Below are positions 54,838 to 63,395 of a stretch of DNA of 64,000 bases, one piece after another. Origin of the DNA: CAYSWV01 sp964434865 (GTDB lineage Bacteria; Cyanobacteriota; Cyanobacteriia; Thermostichales; Thermostichaceae); assembly GCA_964434865.1 (NCBI GenBank), contig CAYSWV010000010.1, positions 31,628-95,627 of the forward strand. Reading direction: 5' to 3'. The position numbers and the translations under genes are program-made. A model generated the notes under the pieces. That model did no database searches, was not told the DNA's origin, and worked only from the letters and a program-made list of their open reading frames with translations. Position 1 is the first letter of the stretch. Every line of letters starts with the position of its first letter.

Positions 54838-54868
54838 AATGCCCCTATCCCTTAAAAAATGCCCCTAT
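54838..54868. repeat. Stop-spanning direct repeat after the CHAT gene
   Basis: AATGCCCCTAT occurs at 54838-54848 and 54858-54868 (11 of 11 identical, period 20 bp). The second copy contains the gene's TAG stop (54865-54867). Confidence 0.88.
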
Positions 54869-57800
54869 AACCAATTGCCAACCAATACATAGGGACTCCA
54901 ATAATACGGGGCTTGAAATTTAGGATCTTGTAGTAAAGCCAACTGAGCCTGGCGAAACGCTTGAGATTTTGTAGTACCGGCTAAGGCTAAGGTTTGATAA
55001 AAGTTACTCATAAATACTGCAGTAGCCTGATCGTTCAAGGGCCATAATCCTGCAACCACACTTCGAGTGTCGGCCCGTATGGCCATACCAGCAATCCCTA
55101 AGATAGCTCTACTGTTACCAGCCGCTGTATCGCAAGCACTCAGTACCAGGAGTTCTACCGGAGAAGCACTAGGTGACCGTTGGAGCAAGATACCCAAGTC
55201 TTTGATAGTCAGGCGACCATCCCACGTCAAAATAAAGGTTTCTTCCGCACTAGTCCCAAACTCTCCATGAGTAGCTAAATGGATCACATCGGCTGAACTT
55301 GTGCTGAGATCGGCCTCTAAATTCGCAATAGTGAGAGATTCATTCAAATAGAGCCGATGCTCAGGGATCAAGGTAGCCACTTGAGTGACTTCATCTTCAA
55401 CAAAAGGTAAGGATGAAAAATTGGCTCTAGCTTGGCTCAGGCCTCCCACTAGCAACTGGAGGTTTTGTCTAGGTAAAGGGCGTGGATCCAAGAGTTCCAG
55501 TCCAGGAGATAAAACAACATTATAGGTCTCGATCAGATACTGTTGACCATCATAGAGCGCGGCTAAAGGTAATGTTCGTAGGGGACCATCAGCCACAAAG
55601 ACTAAGGTTTCAATAGCATGGTCGTCTAGTAAGGCTTGGACAGGAGCAACTAGCCAACTATAGACATCTTGGAGAGACTGGCGCGTTTCGGGCTGAGATG
55701 ATCGCAAGGGGGTGGTTAGAGAGCGCAATAATTGATCGGCAGTAGCTTCAATTTGAGCTGGGGTAATGGCAACCGAGCGATGACTTAAGGGCTGGCCGGA
55801 GATACTAACAATTAGATCTAAGCGATCTTCCAATAGAATGGGATAGATTACAGCTGCAGTCGGATCAATGGTATCAGCAGCAATCGGTTGAGTTTGGGTG
55901 CAATCATCTTGGAAAAAATCATTTAACTCAGCCAGTTGTAAGTCTTCGATCAGCAGACGGGCTTCTATGAGATGGGCTTGGGTTAGAGGTGTAGATCCCA
56001 AGAGCAGACTCGTTAACTGGCGATAAACAGGTTCAACCTGATCTCGAAATGAGAACTGAATGTCAGTATTGATAGAAGCTAGTTCAGTCCGGATGGTTTT
56101 TAATATACGGACAGATTCACGGTAGGCAGTCATGGCTTCAATCTGTTGATCTGGGTCCTGCAAAATGCGACCTAATTGCCAAGACCAAAGGTAAGCGGCT
56201 TCTGGAGCGTCTACTTGCTGAGCTAACCAAAGGGCTTCTTCTGTCAAAGGTTGGGCTTGATCCCATTGCTGGTGTTGTTCGTACCAGTGCCCTAGTGTAC
56301 CCAGGCTATAGCTTAATGCCAGTGGATCGGCCAGTGCTCGAGCCTGTTTACTAGTAAATTCAAGCAACTCTTGGGATCTAGCTCTATCTAGCTGATTCTG
56401 GTTGGATAGTTTGAGTAGTAATTGAGCTAGCTGAATTTGGCTATAAAGGGTTAGTCGGTTGGCTGGTAAATGTTGCGCTTGTGAGAGTAGTGACTCCAGC
56501 AGAGCCTCATCCACTGCCTGCGACTGCTCCAGTACGAGATTGAGATAGCTTAAGTGTGCTTGAAAGCGATCCTGATCTGAAGATGCCAGAGTGGCAGCTT
56601 GGGCATAGTAGGCGTCTGCTTGATTAAATTGGGATAGATTCCGAGCAACATGACCCAGACCTAGCAAGCTGGCACTGATTAAAGGGGACGAGTGTAGCTC
56701 TTTGGCTAGCTCAAGGCTATCGTCTAAAACGACCTGAGCTTCATCCAGGTTACCTACCGATCGAAGACCATTCCCTTGCTGCAGCAGCGCTAAACCGAAT
56801 AGATGAGAAGCCGGCTGAGTGCTTAAGTCGGTAGTCAGCGCTCTCAGATGCTGCAAAGCTTTGTCCTGAAATCCCAAAAGTTGAAAGGCTTGGGCCTGGT
56901 TAAGACTAATCTCTAGGGCTTGCGTTGGATTGGCATACTCACTGGCAATCGTCCAGGTTTGAATCGCAGTCGTTAAACGCCCTTGAGCTAACTCTAGACT
57001 TCCCTGAACATTAAGCAGCTGGGCATACAAATGTGGCTGGGTGTTGATCAACTGAGGTGTTAGCAGCGCCTGATTGCGAGATAGGATTTGTTCTGCTTGA
57101 TCCCATTGGCCCTGCAGGTGATACATCAACGCCAGATGACTGAGGGCTACACTTTGGATTTCAGGATCAGGCTCAGACGCCACCAGAGCCTCCCACACCT
57201 TAACCGCCTTGGCATAATCACCTGACCAGTAGGCAGCATCAGCGAGTTGAGCCTGGGTCACTCGTTCCGACAGTAAGTGACGAGCTTGCACCACCATAAA
57301 CACAGGCATAAGTAAGGTATTGGGACTACGGGGTAAGCCCCCACGGCCAACCTGATAAAAATCTCCTTGTGGATCTGCCGCACAGCCTGCCACGACCTGA
57401 TCATCACTATTGAGCGGATTCGTTGGCAGCAGAATCAAGCCTTGAGCCGGATCAATCTCAGGAGATTCCACCTCCACCACTCCATCCAGACCAAAATCAG
57501 ACGAAGCGGTCGCTCTGAAAAAGGGCTGTCCAAAGAGGGCGTTGGTTGTAATTTGGATATTTCCTCCGTCACCCTGATTCGCATCGGCATTGATCGTATT
57601 GACAGCACCTGGATTGGCTACGATACTGTCCAGATTCAACAGGATATTCCCACCATTCCCTACGCCTCCAGAGTTGAAAGCAGAAATAGCAGAGCCGTCT
57701 TCAAGCATTAAAGACCCAGAGCCAATAACAATATTGCCTCCTGTTGCTGATGCTGATGCATTGGTAGAGATCTGGCTTTGTTGCGATAATCGTAGGTGAT

Positions 57801-60315
57801 CACGGAAGTTAATGGTGATATTGGCATCATCGCCTTCAACCGTGTCAGCAACAATACGGCCGGCCTCTAGGTCTATCTGGTCTGCTTGGAGGGTTAAGTT
57901 GCCTGCTGCTCCTGCATTTGTGCTGCTAACTGAGATTTGCGCCTGGTTATTAACGATCAGATCACGAGTTTCTATGCGGAGCGCATCTTGATTGGGAGCC
58001 ACATTTCCAGTGCCTAGAGAGCTAGCAAACAAACCAGAAAGGAACCGATCCCCCGCAACGTTGGTCACTAAATTTCGGTTAGCTCTCACCATATCCGGCA
58101 CTGGCACTGATCCAGATAGGTGAATTTGGTTAGCCTCAAGGGTCACGCTGCCACCATCTTGATCACTAAAGGTTGCGGCTGATAGTTGTCCTCCATCTTG
58201 GACCGAGAGGTGCCGAGTCTGAATAGTAATATTCCCTCCCTGCCCTGTGGCACCGGTATTGGAGTTAGCTGTGATAACGCTAGGTAAACCTGCTGGTGAT
58301 ACACCCTGTAATTCAATCTGATCAGCCACAATCGAGATATCACCCCCATCCCCCTCACCGGTTGTAGAGGCAATGATCCCAGCTCCATTATTCAACTGTA
58401 GCTTAGGTGTATTGATCATAATCCTACCGCCAGTTCCTTGAGTGCCTGGTAAAAGAGCAGTAGAGATCACAGGTGTATTCAATCTAGAGTTAGTATCGGT
58501 CGTGGTTAGCAGGATAGAGTCTGAGGCATGGATCATAATATCGCCGCCAGTACTGTCACGGTCCCCAGTCCCTTCACCAATTACATCAGCCCCAATTACA
58601 ACACCCCCTGTGAGTCTTAACCGTTCTGTCTCAATCGCAATACTTCCGGCTGAGCCGCGTGCATCATTACGGCCTAGGTTCCTATTGCGTCCCAGGTTAC
58701 TGATGATCCCACCTGACGAAACACCAGCCGGAGATCTAGTCGCGTCTAGAGTAATATCGCTGGCTACAACAGAAATCGCTCCCCCTTTACCCAGTCCCGA
58801 GAAGACTGAAGCCGAGATCAAAGGCCCCTCTAATAAAGAAAGGGTTTGGGCTTCTATTGCAATATCGCCGCCATTGAGCATCCTTGAACTTGCTTCAGTT
58901 CCTCGAATTTCACTAAGGATCGTAGCTGTACCTTGAATTTGAATGGTTTGAGCTTTGAAGGTTAAGTTACCACTATCTCCAGTCACCCCAATAGACAACA
59001 GAGATAACCCAGGTAGTAAAGGAATCCTCAAATCCTCGTTAGGATTCTGTTGATCGACTGGCCGATTGGATGCATTAGATGACCCTTCAGTGGGTTCTGA
59101 AGTAGCTTCGATCAAGCGAGAGGTAAGCCTATCAGGTGGACCTTGGTTAGATGCGGGAGCCATTGAGTCTGGTGAACCTTCAGAGGGACCCTCATTATCT
59201 AAAAAGCCTGGTTGGGATCCAGGGGGATTAGGGAGGTCAAGAGCATTGACAATGGTGAGAGTCTCTTCAGATTCAATGGATAAGTCTCCAGCATTACCTA
59301 CCCCTAATGTGGAGGTGCTAACACGGGTATTGGTAATAGACAAGTTTTGTGCTCGGATCGCAATAGGGCCACCATCCCCTTGAGCGTCTAATCCCAAGTT
59401 GTTTTCAATGACTGTGCCCGGTTGAACCATGGCCGAGCCTGTCATCTGAATATCTATCCTTCCCGATTGAGCCAAGGGATCACCCAGACCTGGCCCAATC
59501 CCAGCCGTTAGCTGACTACCTCCTAACACCAGATCTTGACCTTGGAGGATAATATCGCCGCCACCACCTGCCACCACGTCCAGACGGGAGCGATTTAAAA
59601 TAGTGATTGTCCCTAATTGAAGGTCAGGAGAGATGAAAAAGTCAGGGGATCCGATAGAAACAAAACCTCCCTCAGCCAAACTGGTCAGTCTCAACACTCC
59701 TCCTGGAGCAGTCAGACTAGCCTGATCTAGTGCTAACGAACCACCGAGCAAAGCCAGATCCTGACCTGGTTGCACTTCCAGATCTGATCCAACCACACTA
59801 ATCGGTTGAGGCTGAGTACCTAGATTAAGGCCAATGGGCTGGCTGATAGTTAGGAGAGGGGTCTCTGCGGCATCAACGGTAAATTCAAGGCCATCTTGAA
59901 AAAGCACTTGGGTGGCTGTGGAGGCATAAAACGATCCATCCAATTGCAGTTGAGCATGGGGGCCAAATATAATGCCGTTGGGATTGAGAAGAAAGAAGTC
60001 TGCCGGACCTGCCAACGTCAGGGTACCATCAATGGTAGAGGGATTTTGACCCGTCACACGAGTTAAAACGGTCCTCAATCCCCCCAGATCTTGAAAAACA
60101 ACAGTTTGATGGGGTTGAATATTGAAGTCTTGAAAACTGTGAAAGAGATGGGGACCGCCTCGAGTCCCTCCTTGAATGGTTAAAATATTACCATCCGCAG
60201 GGTTAACTTGGGTCCCCAACGTCGCATCTGGAATGACTTGAGCTGAGCTAGGAAGTTGGCTACCAATCCAAGACGCCAAAGCTGCAAGGGCTGTGATCGT
60301 AAATTTTGGCAGCAT
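54865..60315 (-). CDS. Secreted TPS-haemagglutinin / TPR / CHAT protease fusion protein
   Basis: A 1816-residue protein. A Sec signal peptide (ALAALASWIGSQLPSSAQ) precedes a two-partner-secretion domain (about 25-160) with DFFLLNPNGIIFGP, used for recognition by a TpsB pore. A long parallel beta-helix with many GDGGNI/GGNITI-type repeats runs to about 1000, closing with CAADPQGDFYQVGRGGLP. TPR-like helical repeats cover about 1040-1420. The C-terminus is a CHAT caspase-like domain (about 1500-1816) with the catalytic His in HLATHGEFG (near 1677) and Cys in LSACDTAAG (near 1726), both intact. The protease half is thus predicted to be carried outside with the adhesin. TpsB itself is not in the window. 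The stop codon region is repeated 20 bp on. Confidence 0.93.
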   Translation of the reverse strand: MLPKFTITALAALASWIGSQLPSSAQVIPDATLGTQVNPADGNILTIQGGTRGGPHLFHSFQDFNIQPHQTVVFQDLGGLRTVLTRVTGQNPSTIDGTLTLAGPADFFLLNPNGIIFGPHAQLQLDGSFYASTATQVLFQDGLEFTVDAAETPLLTISQPIGLNLGTQPQPISVVGSDLEVQPGQDLALLGGSLALDQASLTAPGGVLRLTSLAEGGFVSIGSPDFFISPDLQLGTITILNRSRLDVVAGGGGDIILQGQDLVLGGSQLTAGIGPGLGDPLAQSGRIDIQMTGSAMVQPGTVIENNLGLDAQGDGGPIAIRAQNLSITNTRVSTSTLGVGNAGDLSIESEETLTIVNALDLPNPPGSQPGFLDNEGPSEGSPDSMAPASNQGPPDRLTSRLIEATSEPTEGSSNASNRPVDQQNPNEDLRIPLLPGLSLLSIGVTGDSGNLTFKAQTIQIQGTATILSEIRGTEASSRMLNGGDIAIEAQTLSLLEGPLISASVFSGLGKGGAISVVASDITLDATRSPAGVSSGGIISNLGRNRNLGRNDARGSAGSIAIETERLRLTGGVVIGADVIGEGTGDRDSTGGDIMIHASDSILLTTTDTNSRLNTPVISTALLPGTQGTGGRIMINTPKLQLNNGAGIIASTTGEGDGGDISIVADQIELQGVSPAGLPSVITANSNTGATGQGGNITIQTRHLSVQDGGQLSAATFSDQDGGSVTLEANQIHLSGSVPVPDMVRANRNLVTNVAGDRFLSGLFASSLGTGNVAPNQDALRIETRDLIVNNQAQISVSSTNAGAAGNLTLQADQIDLEAGRIVADTVEGDDANITINFRDHLRLSQQSQISTNASASATGGNIVIGSGSLMLEDGSAISAFNSGGVGNGGNILLNLDSIVANPGAVNTINADANQGDGGNIQITTNALFGQPFFRATASSDFGLDGVVEVESPEIDPAQGLILLPTNPLNSDDQVVAGCAADPQGDFYQVGRGGLPRSPNTLLMPVFMVVQARHLLSERVTQAQLADAAYWSGDYAKAVKVWEALVASEPDPEIQSVALSHLALMYHLQGQWDQAEQILSRNQALLTPQLINTQPHLYAQLLNVQGSLELAQGRLTTAIQTWTIASEYANPTQALEISLNQAQAFQLLGFQDKALQHLRALTTDLSTQPASHLFGLALLQQGNGLRSVGNLDEAQVVLDDSLELAKELHSSPLISASLLGLGHVARNLSQFNQADAYYAQAATLASSDQDRFQAHLSYLNLVLEQSQAVDEALLESLLSQAQHLPANRLTLYSQIQLAQLLLKLSNQNQLDRARSQELLEFTSKQARALADPLALSYSLGTLGHWYEQHQQWDQAQPLTEEALWLAQQVDAPEAAYLWSWQLGRILQDPDQQIEAMTAYRESVRILKTIRTELASINTDIQFSFRDQVEPVYRQLTSLLLGSTPLTQAHLIEARLLIEDLQLAELNDFFQDDCTQTQPIAADTIDPTAAVIYPILLEDRLDLIVSISGQPLSHRSVAITPAQIEATADQLLRSLTTPLRSSQPETRQSLQDVYSWLVAPVQALLDDHAIETLVFVADGPLRTLPLAALYDGQQYLIETYNVVLSPGLELLDPRPLPRQNLQLLVGGLSQARANFSSLPFVEDEVTQVATLIPEHRLYLNESLTIANLEADLSTSSADVIHLATHGEFGTSAEETFILTWDGRLTIKDLGILLQRSPSASPVELLVLSACDTAAGNSRAILGIAGMAIRADTRSVVAGLWPLNDQATAVFMSNFYQTLALAGTTKSQAFRQAQLALLQDPKFQAPYYWSPYVLVGNWL

Positions 60316-60414
60316 CAGCCTAAACCTCGGGTAACAGTTAGCCTGATCTTGTCAGACTTAAGTCTTATCATAGAGGTAATGCGTTGATATTCAATAGCAG
60401 TGTCAGAATTGACC

Positions 60415-61227
60415 TTAGTTAATGGCGTCTGAGGTTGTGTCTAAACTTGGCTGTTGAGCAATCTGTTCTAAAACCTGACGTTGATCCCCGGTTTCCAAAG
60501 CTGCCAGTTCTTTTAGAAGAGATCTGACTTGACTGTCAGTCGCATCTCGCAGGGCATCATACCAGTAGCCTGATTCTGCGTATACCATTGCCTTTTCAGT
60601 GTCATTTAACTGTTCAACTTTAGCAACCAGTGCGTCTGGGGGAGTCACAATCTCAAGTTCAGCCACAATTGCCTGGTCATAGCTAGGAGACTCTGGATCA
60701 CAAGCAATTGCAACTTGCCATAGATACCGCTCCCCAGCCTGTAGTGAGATTTCAGCTGGAGGTAGGGTCTGAGCATGCAAACCTGATTGAGATCTAACCT
60801 CTTCAAATAGATAGATGAGCTGTGGTGTCTCATGGGTCTTATCTATACTGTATAAAGATACTTCTATCCGATGAAGATGAGAGGTTGATACATACCAAGA
60901 TAGTGTGGGTGACGTTGTACTTGATTGGCCTACATGGCTAGTGGGCGCTAGAGGCGTTAACAAAGGTTGTGTCCCTGTCTGACAAGAGCCTCTGGTGCTA
61001 TTAGCAATAGTTGAGCCGCGCGGGGGATCACCTTCAGGAGGAGTATATCCAGCCCAGACTGGGGATCCTGTAATCATTCCAAGGACACATCCCAAGCTAA
61101 CAGCAGTGCCGACAACTGGACAATGAGACCCGCTTGAGGTCAGTCCTCTTATAAATTTACTAACCCTAACTTTACTAACCCTAACTTTGCTAGCCATAAT
61201 TTTACTAATCATGATCTTGCTAATCAT
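60415..61227 (-). CDS. DUF928-family secreted protein
   Basis: A 270-residue protein with an extended basic N-terminus produced by a 15-bp tandem repeat (MISKIMISKIMASKV...), followed by a signal-peptide hydrophobic core (VVGTAVSLGCVLGMITG) and a cleavage site near SPVWAG. The mature part has the DUF928 features: RGSCQTG, LAPTSHVGQSSTTSPTLSWYVS, ERYLWQVAIACDPESPS and a helical C-terminus. DUF928 genes commonly sit beside haemagglutinin/CHAT and CHASE2 genes in cyanobacteria, as here, and may assist assembly of the secreted protein. In-frame ATGs at 61227, 61212 and 61197 lie in successive repeat units, so the true start is uncertain. Confidence 0.85.
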   Translation of the reverse strand: MISKIMISKIMASKVRVSKVRVSKFIRGLTSSGSHCPVVGTAVSLGCVLGMITGSPVWAGYTPPEGDPPRGSTIANSTRGSCQTGTQPLLTPLAPTSHVGQSSTTSPTLSWYVSTSHLHRIEVSLYSIDKTHETPQLIYLFEEVRSQSGLHAQTLPPAEISLQAGERYLWQVAIACDPESPSYDQAIVAELEIVTPPDALVAKVEQLNDTEKAMVYAESGYWYDALRDATDSQVRSLLKELAALETGDQRQVLEQIAQQPSLDTTSDAIN

Positions 61228-61238
61228 AACCTTACTAA
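61149..61238. repeat. 15-bp tandem repeat x 6 across the DUF928 start codon
   Basis: Six contiguous 15-bp units on the minus strand with consensus TTAGTAAARTTAKGR (e.g. TTAGTAAGGTTATGA, TTAGCAAGATCATGA, TTAGTAAAGTTAGGG). The first unit holds the upstream AAGG and the ATG; the next two also hold in-frame ATGs. Because the unit is five codons, the frame is kept whatever the copy number. Confidence 0.95.
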
Positions 61239-61319
61239 GACAAGGTAATCGATTTAACCTAATTATACCTTTTGCTCAAAAAAGTTTTAAACACTAAGCT
61301 CCCCCATCTGAGGCAGTGG

Positions 61320-63395
61320 ATGGTCTCTCTAAAAGCTTCACTTCGATCAGGACTACTTCCGGGACTATTGATTACAGGGTTGATCATGGGTGGGCGATGG
61401 CTGGGCACATTTGAGCGGTGGGAATTGCTGATCCTAGATCGTTTTATGCAAGGCCCCTTGTCTGAACCTACTGATGAACGAATTGTCTTAGTTGGGATTG
61501 ATGAGTCAACCCTCCAAAGAGTAAAGACTTACCCTATTCCTGATCAAGATCTTGCTGATCTGCTTGAGCGACTCTATCAACATCAACCTCGTGTGATTGG
61601 CTTAGATATTCTGAGAGATGTGCCCGTTGAGCCAGGATTTGCCGCTTTGCAAACTGCTTTTCAGACTATGGAGTCTTTAATTGGCCCTGAAAAAGCATTA
61701 CCACCCGTGGTCTCTCCGCCTCCTGATTTGCCCTCAGAGCGGGTTGGCATTATCGATGCCTGGTTAGACACTGATGGTCAGCAACGGAATATCCTACTGG
61801 GGACTCAAATTCATGGTGACAGTCTCCCTACGTTTAAGTTTTCCTGGTCACTTCGGATCGCTGAAGCTTATCTCAAACATGAGGGGGTAACTTTAGAAAA
61901 TGGCCTCAAGGATCCATCTGCTATGCGGTTTGGTCCAGTTGAGATTCCCCGATTTCGATCCAACTTTGGCGGCTATAGCCGGGGCAACGCTAGCGAAGGG
62001 TCGGTACAAACGTTATTGCACTTTCGCCGAGGAGATCCTTCATTTCACTATTTAACCGCTGAGGCCATTTACGCGGGCAACTACGATCCTGAACAGCTCC
62101 GCGATCGCATTGTTTTAGTGGGGGTAACTACAGCCAGTATTCAAGATTTTGTCAGTGCCGCTACCTCATCAGTGGTTGATCCCGATACAACTTGGATCTA
62201 TGGGTTGGAAGTGCAAGCTCATGCCGTGAGTCAAATCATTAGTGCTGTCTTAGATGGACGGCCTTTAATTCAAACCTGGCCCGACTGGTTAGAATATCTT
62301 TGGATCTTCGGCTGGAGTGGCTTTAGCTTACTGATGACGGCTTACGCTCGATCACCTTGGCAGACCTTATTAGGTACTGGTGGCTGTGTAGTAGGGCTGG
62401 TTGTGGGTAGCTATCTTCTCTGGCTTGGTGGGTGGTGGATTCCTCTAGTGCCAGCTGCGGTGGCCTTGATCTTAAATAGTCTGAGTCTTTCAACGTTTTA
62501 TGAGTATGATCGCCGACTAGCCACGGTTGTAGCTGCCAAGCAAGAGCGTATTCAACTGTTACAACAATCCAATCAGATCTTGGAGCAACGTGTGGCCGAA
62601 CGGACAGAAGCCTTGTCTGAAGCTTTAACTGATCTACAAACAACTCAGGACAAACTGGTTGAATCAGCTAAAATGGCTGCATTAGGTCAATTAGTTGCTG
62701 GTGTAGCCCATGAAGTAAATACCCCAGTGGGTTGTGCTGTCACTGCTGCTTCAATGCTATCCGATATGACTGAGCAATTTGCTGAAATGTCTAAAGATGG
62801 CAAGTTAAAGCGCACTATATTGACCCGGTATTTAGACACAGCCAAAGAGACCAGTGAGATTATTCTAGAAAATTTAAAGCGCGCTAGTGATTTGATTGAA
62901 AGTTTTAAACAAGTAGCCGTCGACCGATCGCACTGGGAATTACGCCACTTTAACCTCAAAACCCACCTAGAGCTGGTCATTAGTAGCTTAGAGTCACAAG
63001 TGCCTCCCACCATTCAGATTAAAATATCCGGTGATCCTAACCTTGAGATCGAGAGTTATCCAGCAGCTTACTCTCAAATCATGACTCATTTAGTTCTCAA
63101 TTCAGTTGGGCATGCTTTTGAATCTCAAGAGCAAGGGTGGATCGAGAGTCACTTTCACGGTGATCAACAACAGATCCAATGGACCTATCGAGACAACGGG
63201 TGTGGTATCCCACCTGAGCATCTACCCAAAATTTTTGAACCTTTTTTCACAACAGCCCGATACCAGGGTGGCATTGGTTTAGGTCTTCACATTGTCTACA
63301 ATCTGGTGACACAAAACTTACATGGCACTATTCAGTGTGAGAGCCAAGTGGGTGTAGGAACCACTTTTTTGATTACGTTGCCATTAGCAATTTGA
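61320..63395 (+). CDS. CHASE2-domain sensor histidine kinase
   Basis: A 691-residue membrane kinase. ATG 61320 has GAGG 6 nt upstream; the frame reaches a TTG at 61272 without one. A transmembrane helix (SGLLPGLLITGLIMGG) is followed by a periplasmic CHASE2 domain (about 30-310; RIVLVGIDESTLQRV, RDRIVLVGVTTASIQDF), three transmembrane helices (about 335-410), a coiled coil (QERIQLLQQSNQILEQRVAE), HisKA with His in VAHEVNTPVG (about 470) and an HATPase with LVLNSVGHAF, DNGCGIP and GIGLGLHIV. All catalytic motifs are intact. No response regulator is adjacent. It is divergent from DUF928 by about 90 bp and probably senses an envelope cue related to the secreted CHAT protein. Confidence 0.94.
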   Translation: MVSLKASLRSGLLPGLLITGLIMGGRWLGTFERWELLILDRFMQGPLSEPTDERIVLVGIDESTLQRVKTYPIPDQDLADLLERLYQHQPRVIGLDILRDVPVEPGFAALQTAFQTMESLIGPEKALPPVVSPPPDLPSERVGIIDAWLDTDGQQRNILLGTQIHGDSLPTFKFSWSLRIAEAYLKHEGVTLENGLKDPSAMRFGPVEIPRFRSNFGGYSRGNASEGSVQTLLHFRRGDPSFHYLTAEAIYAGNYDPEQLRDRIVLVGVTTASIQDFVSAATSSVVDPDTTWIYGLEVQAHAVSQIISAVLDGRPLIQTWPDWLEYLWIFGWSGFSLLMTAYARSPWQTLLGTGGCVVGLVVGSYLLWLGGWWIPLVPAAVALILNSLSLSTFYEYDRRLATVVAAKQERIQLLQQSNQILEQRVAERTEALSEALTDLQTTQDKLVESAKMAALGQLVAGVAHEVNTPVGCAVTAASMLSDMTEQFAEMSKDGKLKRTILTRYLDTAKETSEIILENLKRASDLIESFKQVAVDRSHWELRHFNLKTHLELVISSLESQVPPTIQIKISGDPNLEIESYPAAYSQIMTHLVLNSVGHAFESQEQGWIESHFHGDQQQIQWTYRDNGCGIPPEHLPKIFEPFFTTARYQGGIGLGLHIVYNLVTQNLHGTIQCESQVGVGTTFLITLPLAI

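Noticed and set aside
58442..58936. Long plus-strand frames opposite the haemagglutinin gene
   Set aside because: They mirror the repetitive low-complexity beta-helix coding sequence and have no independent support.
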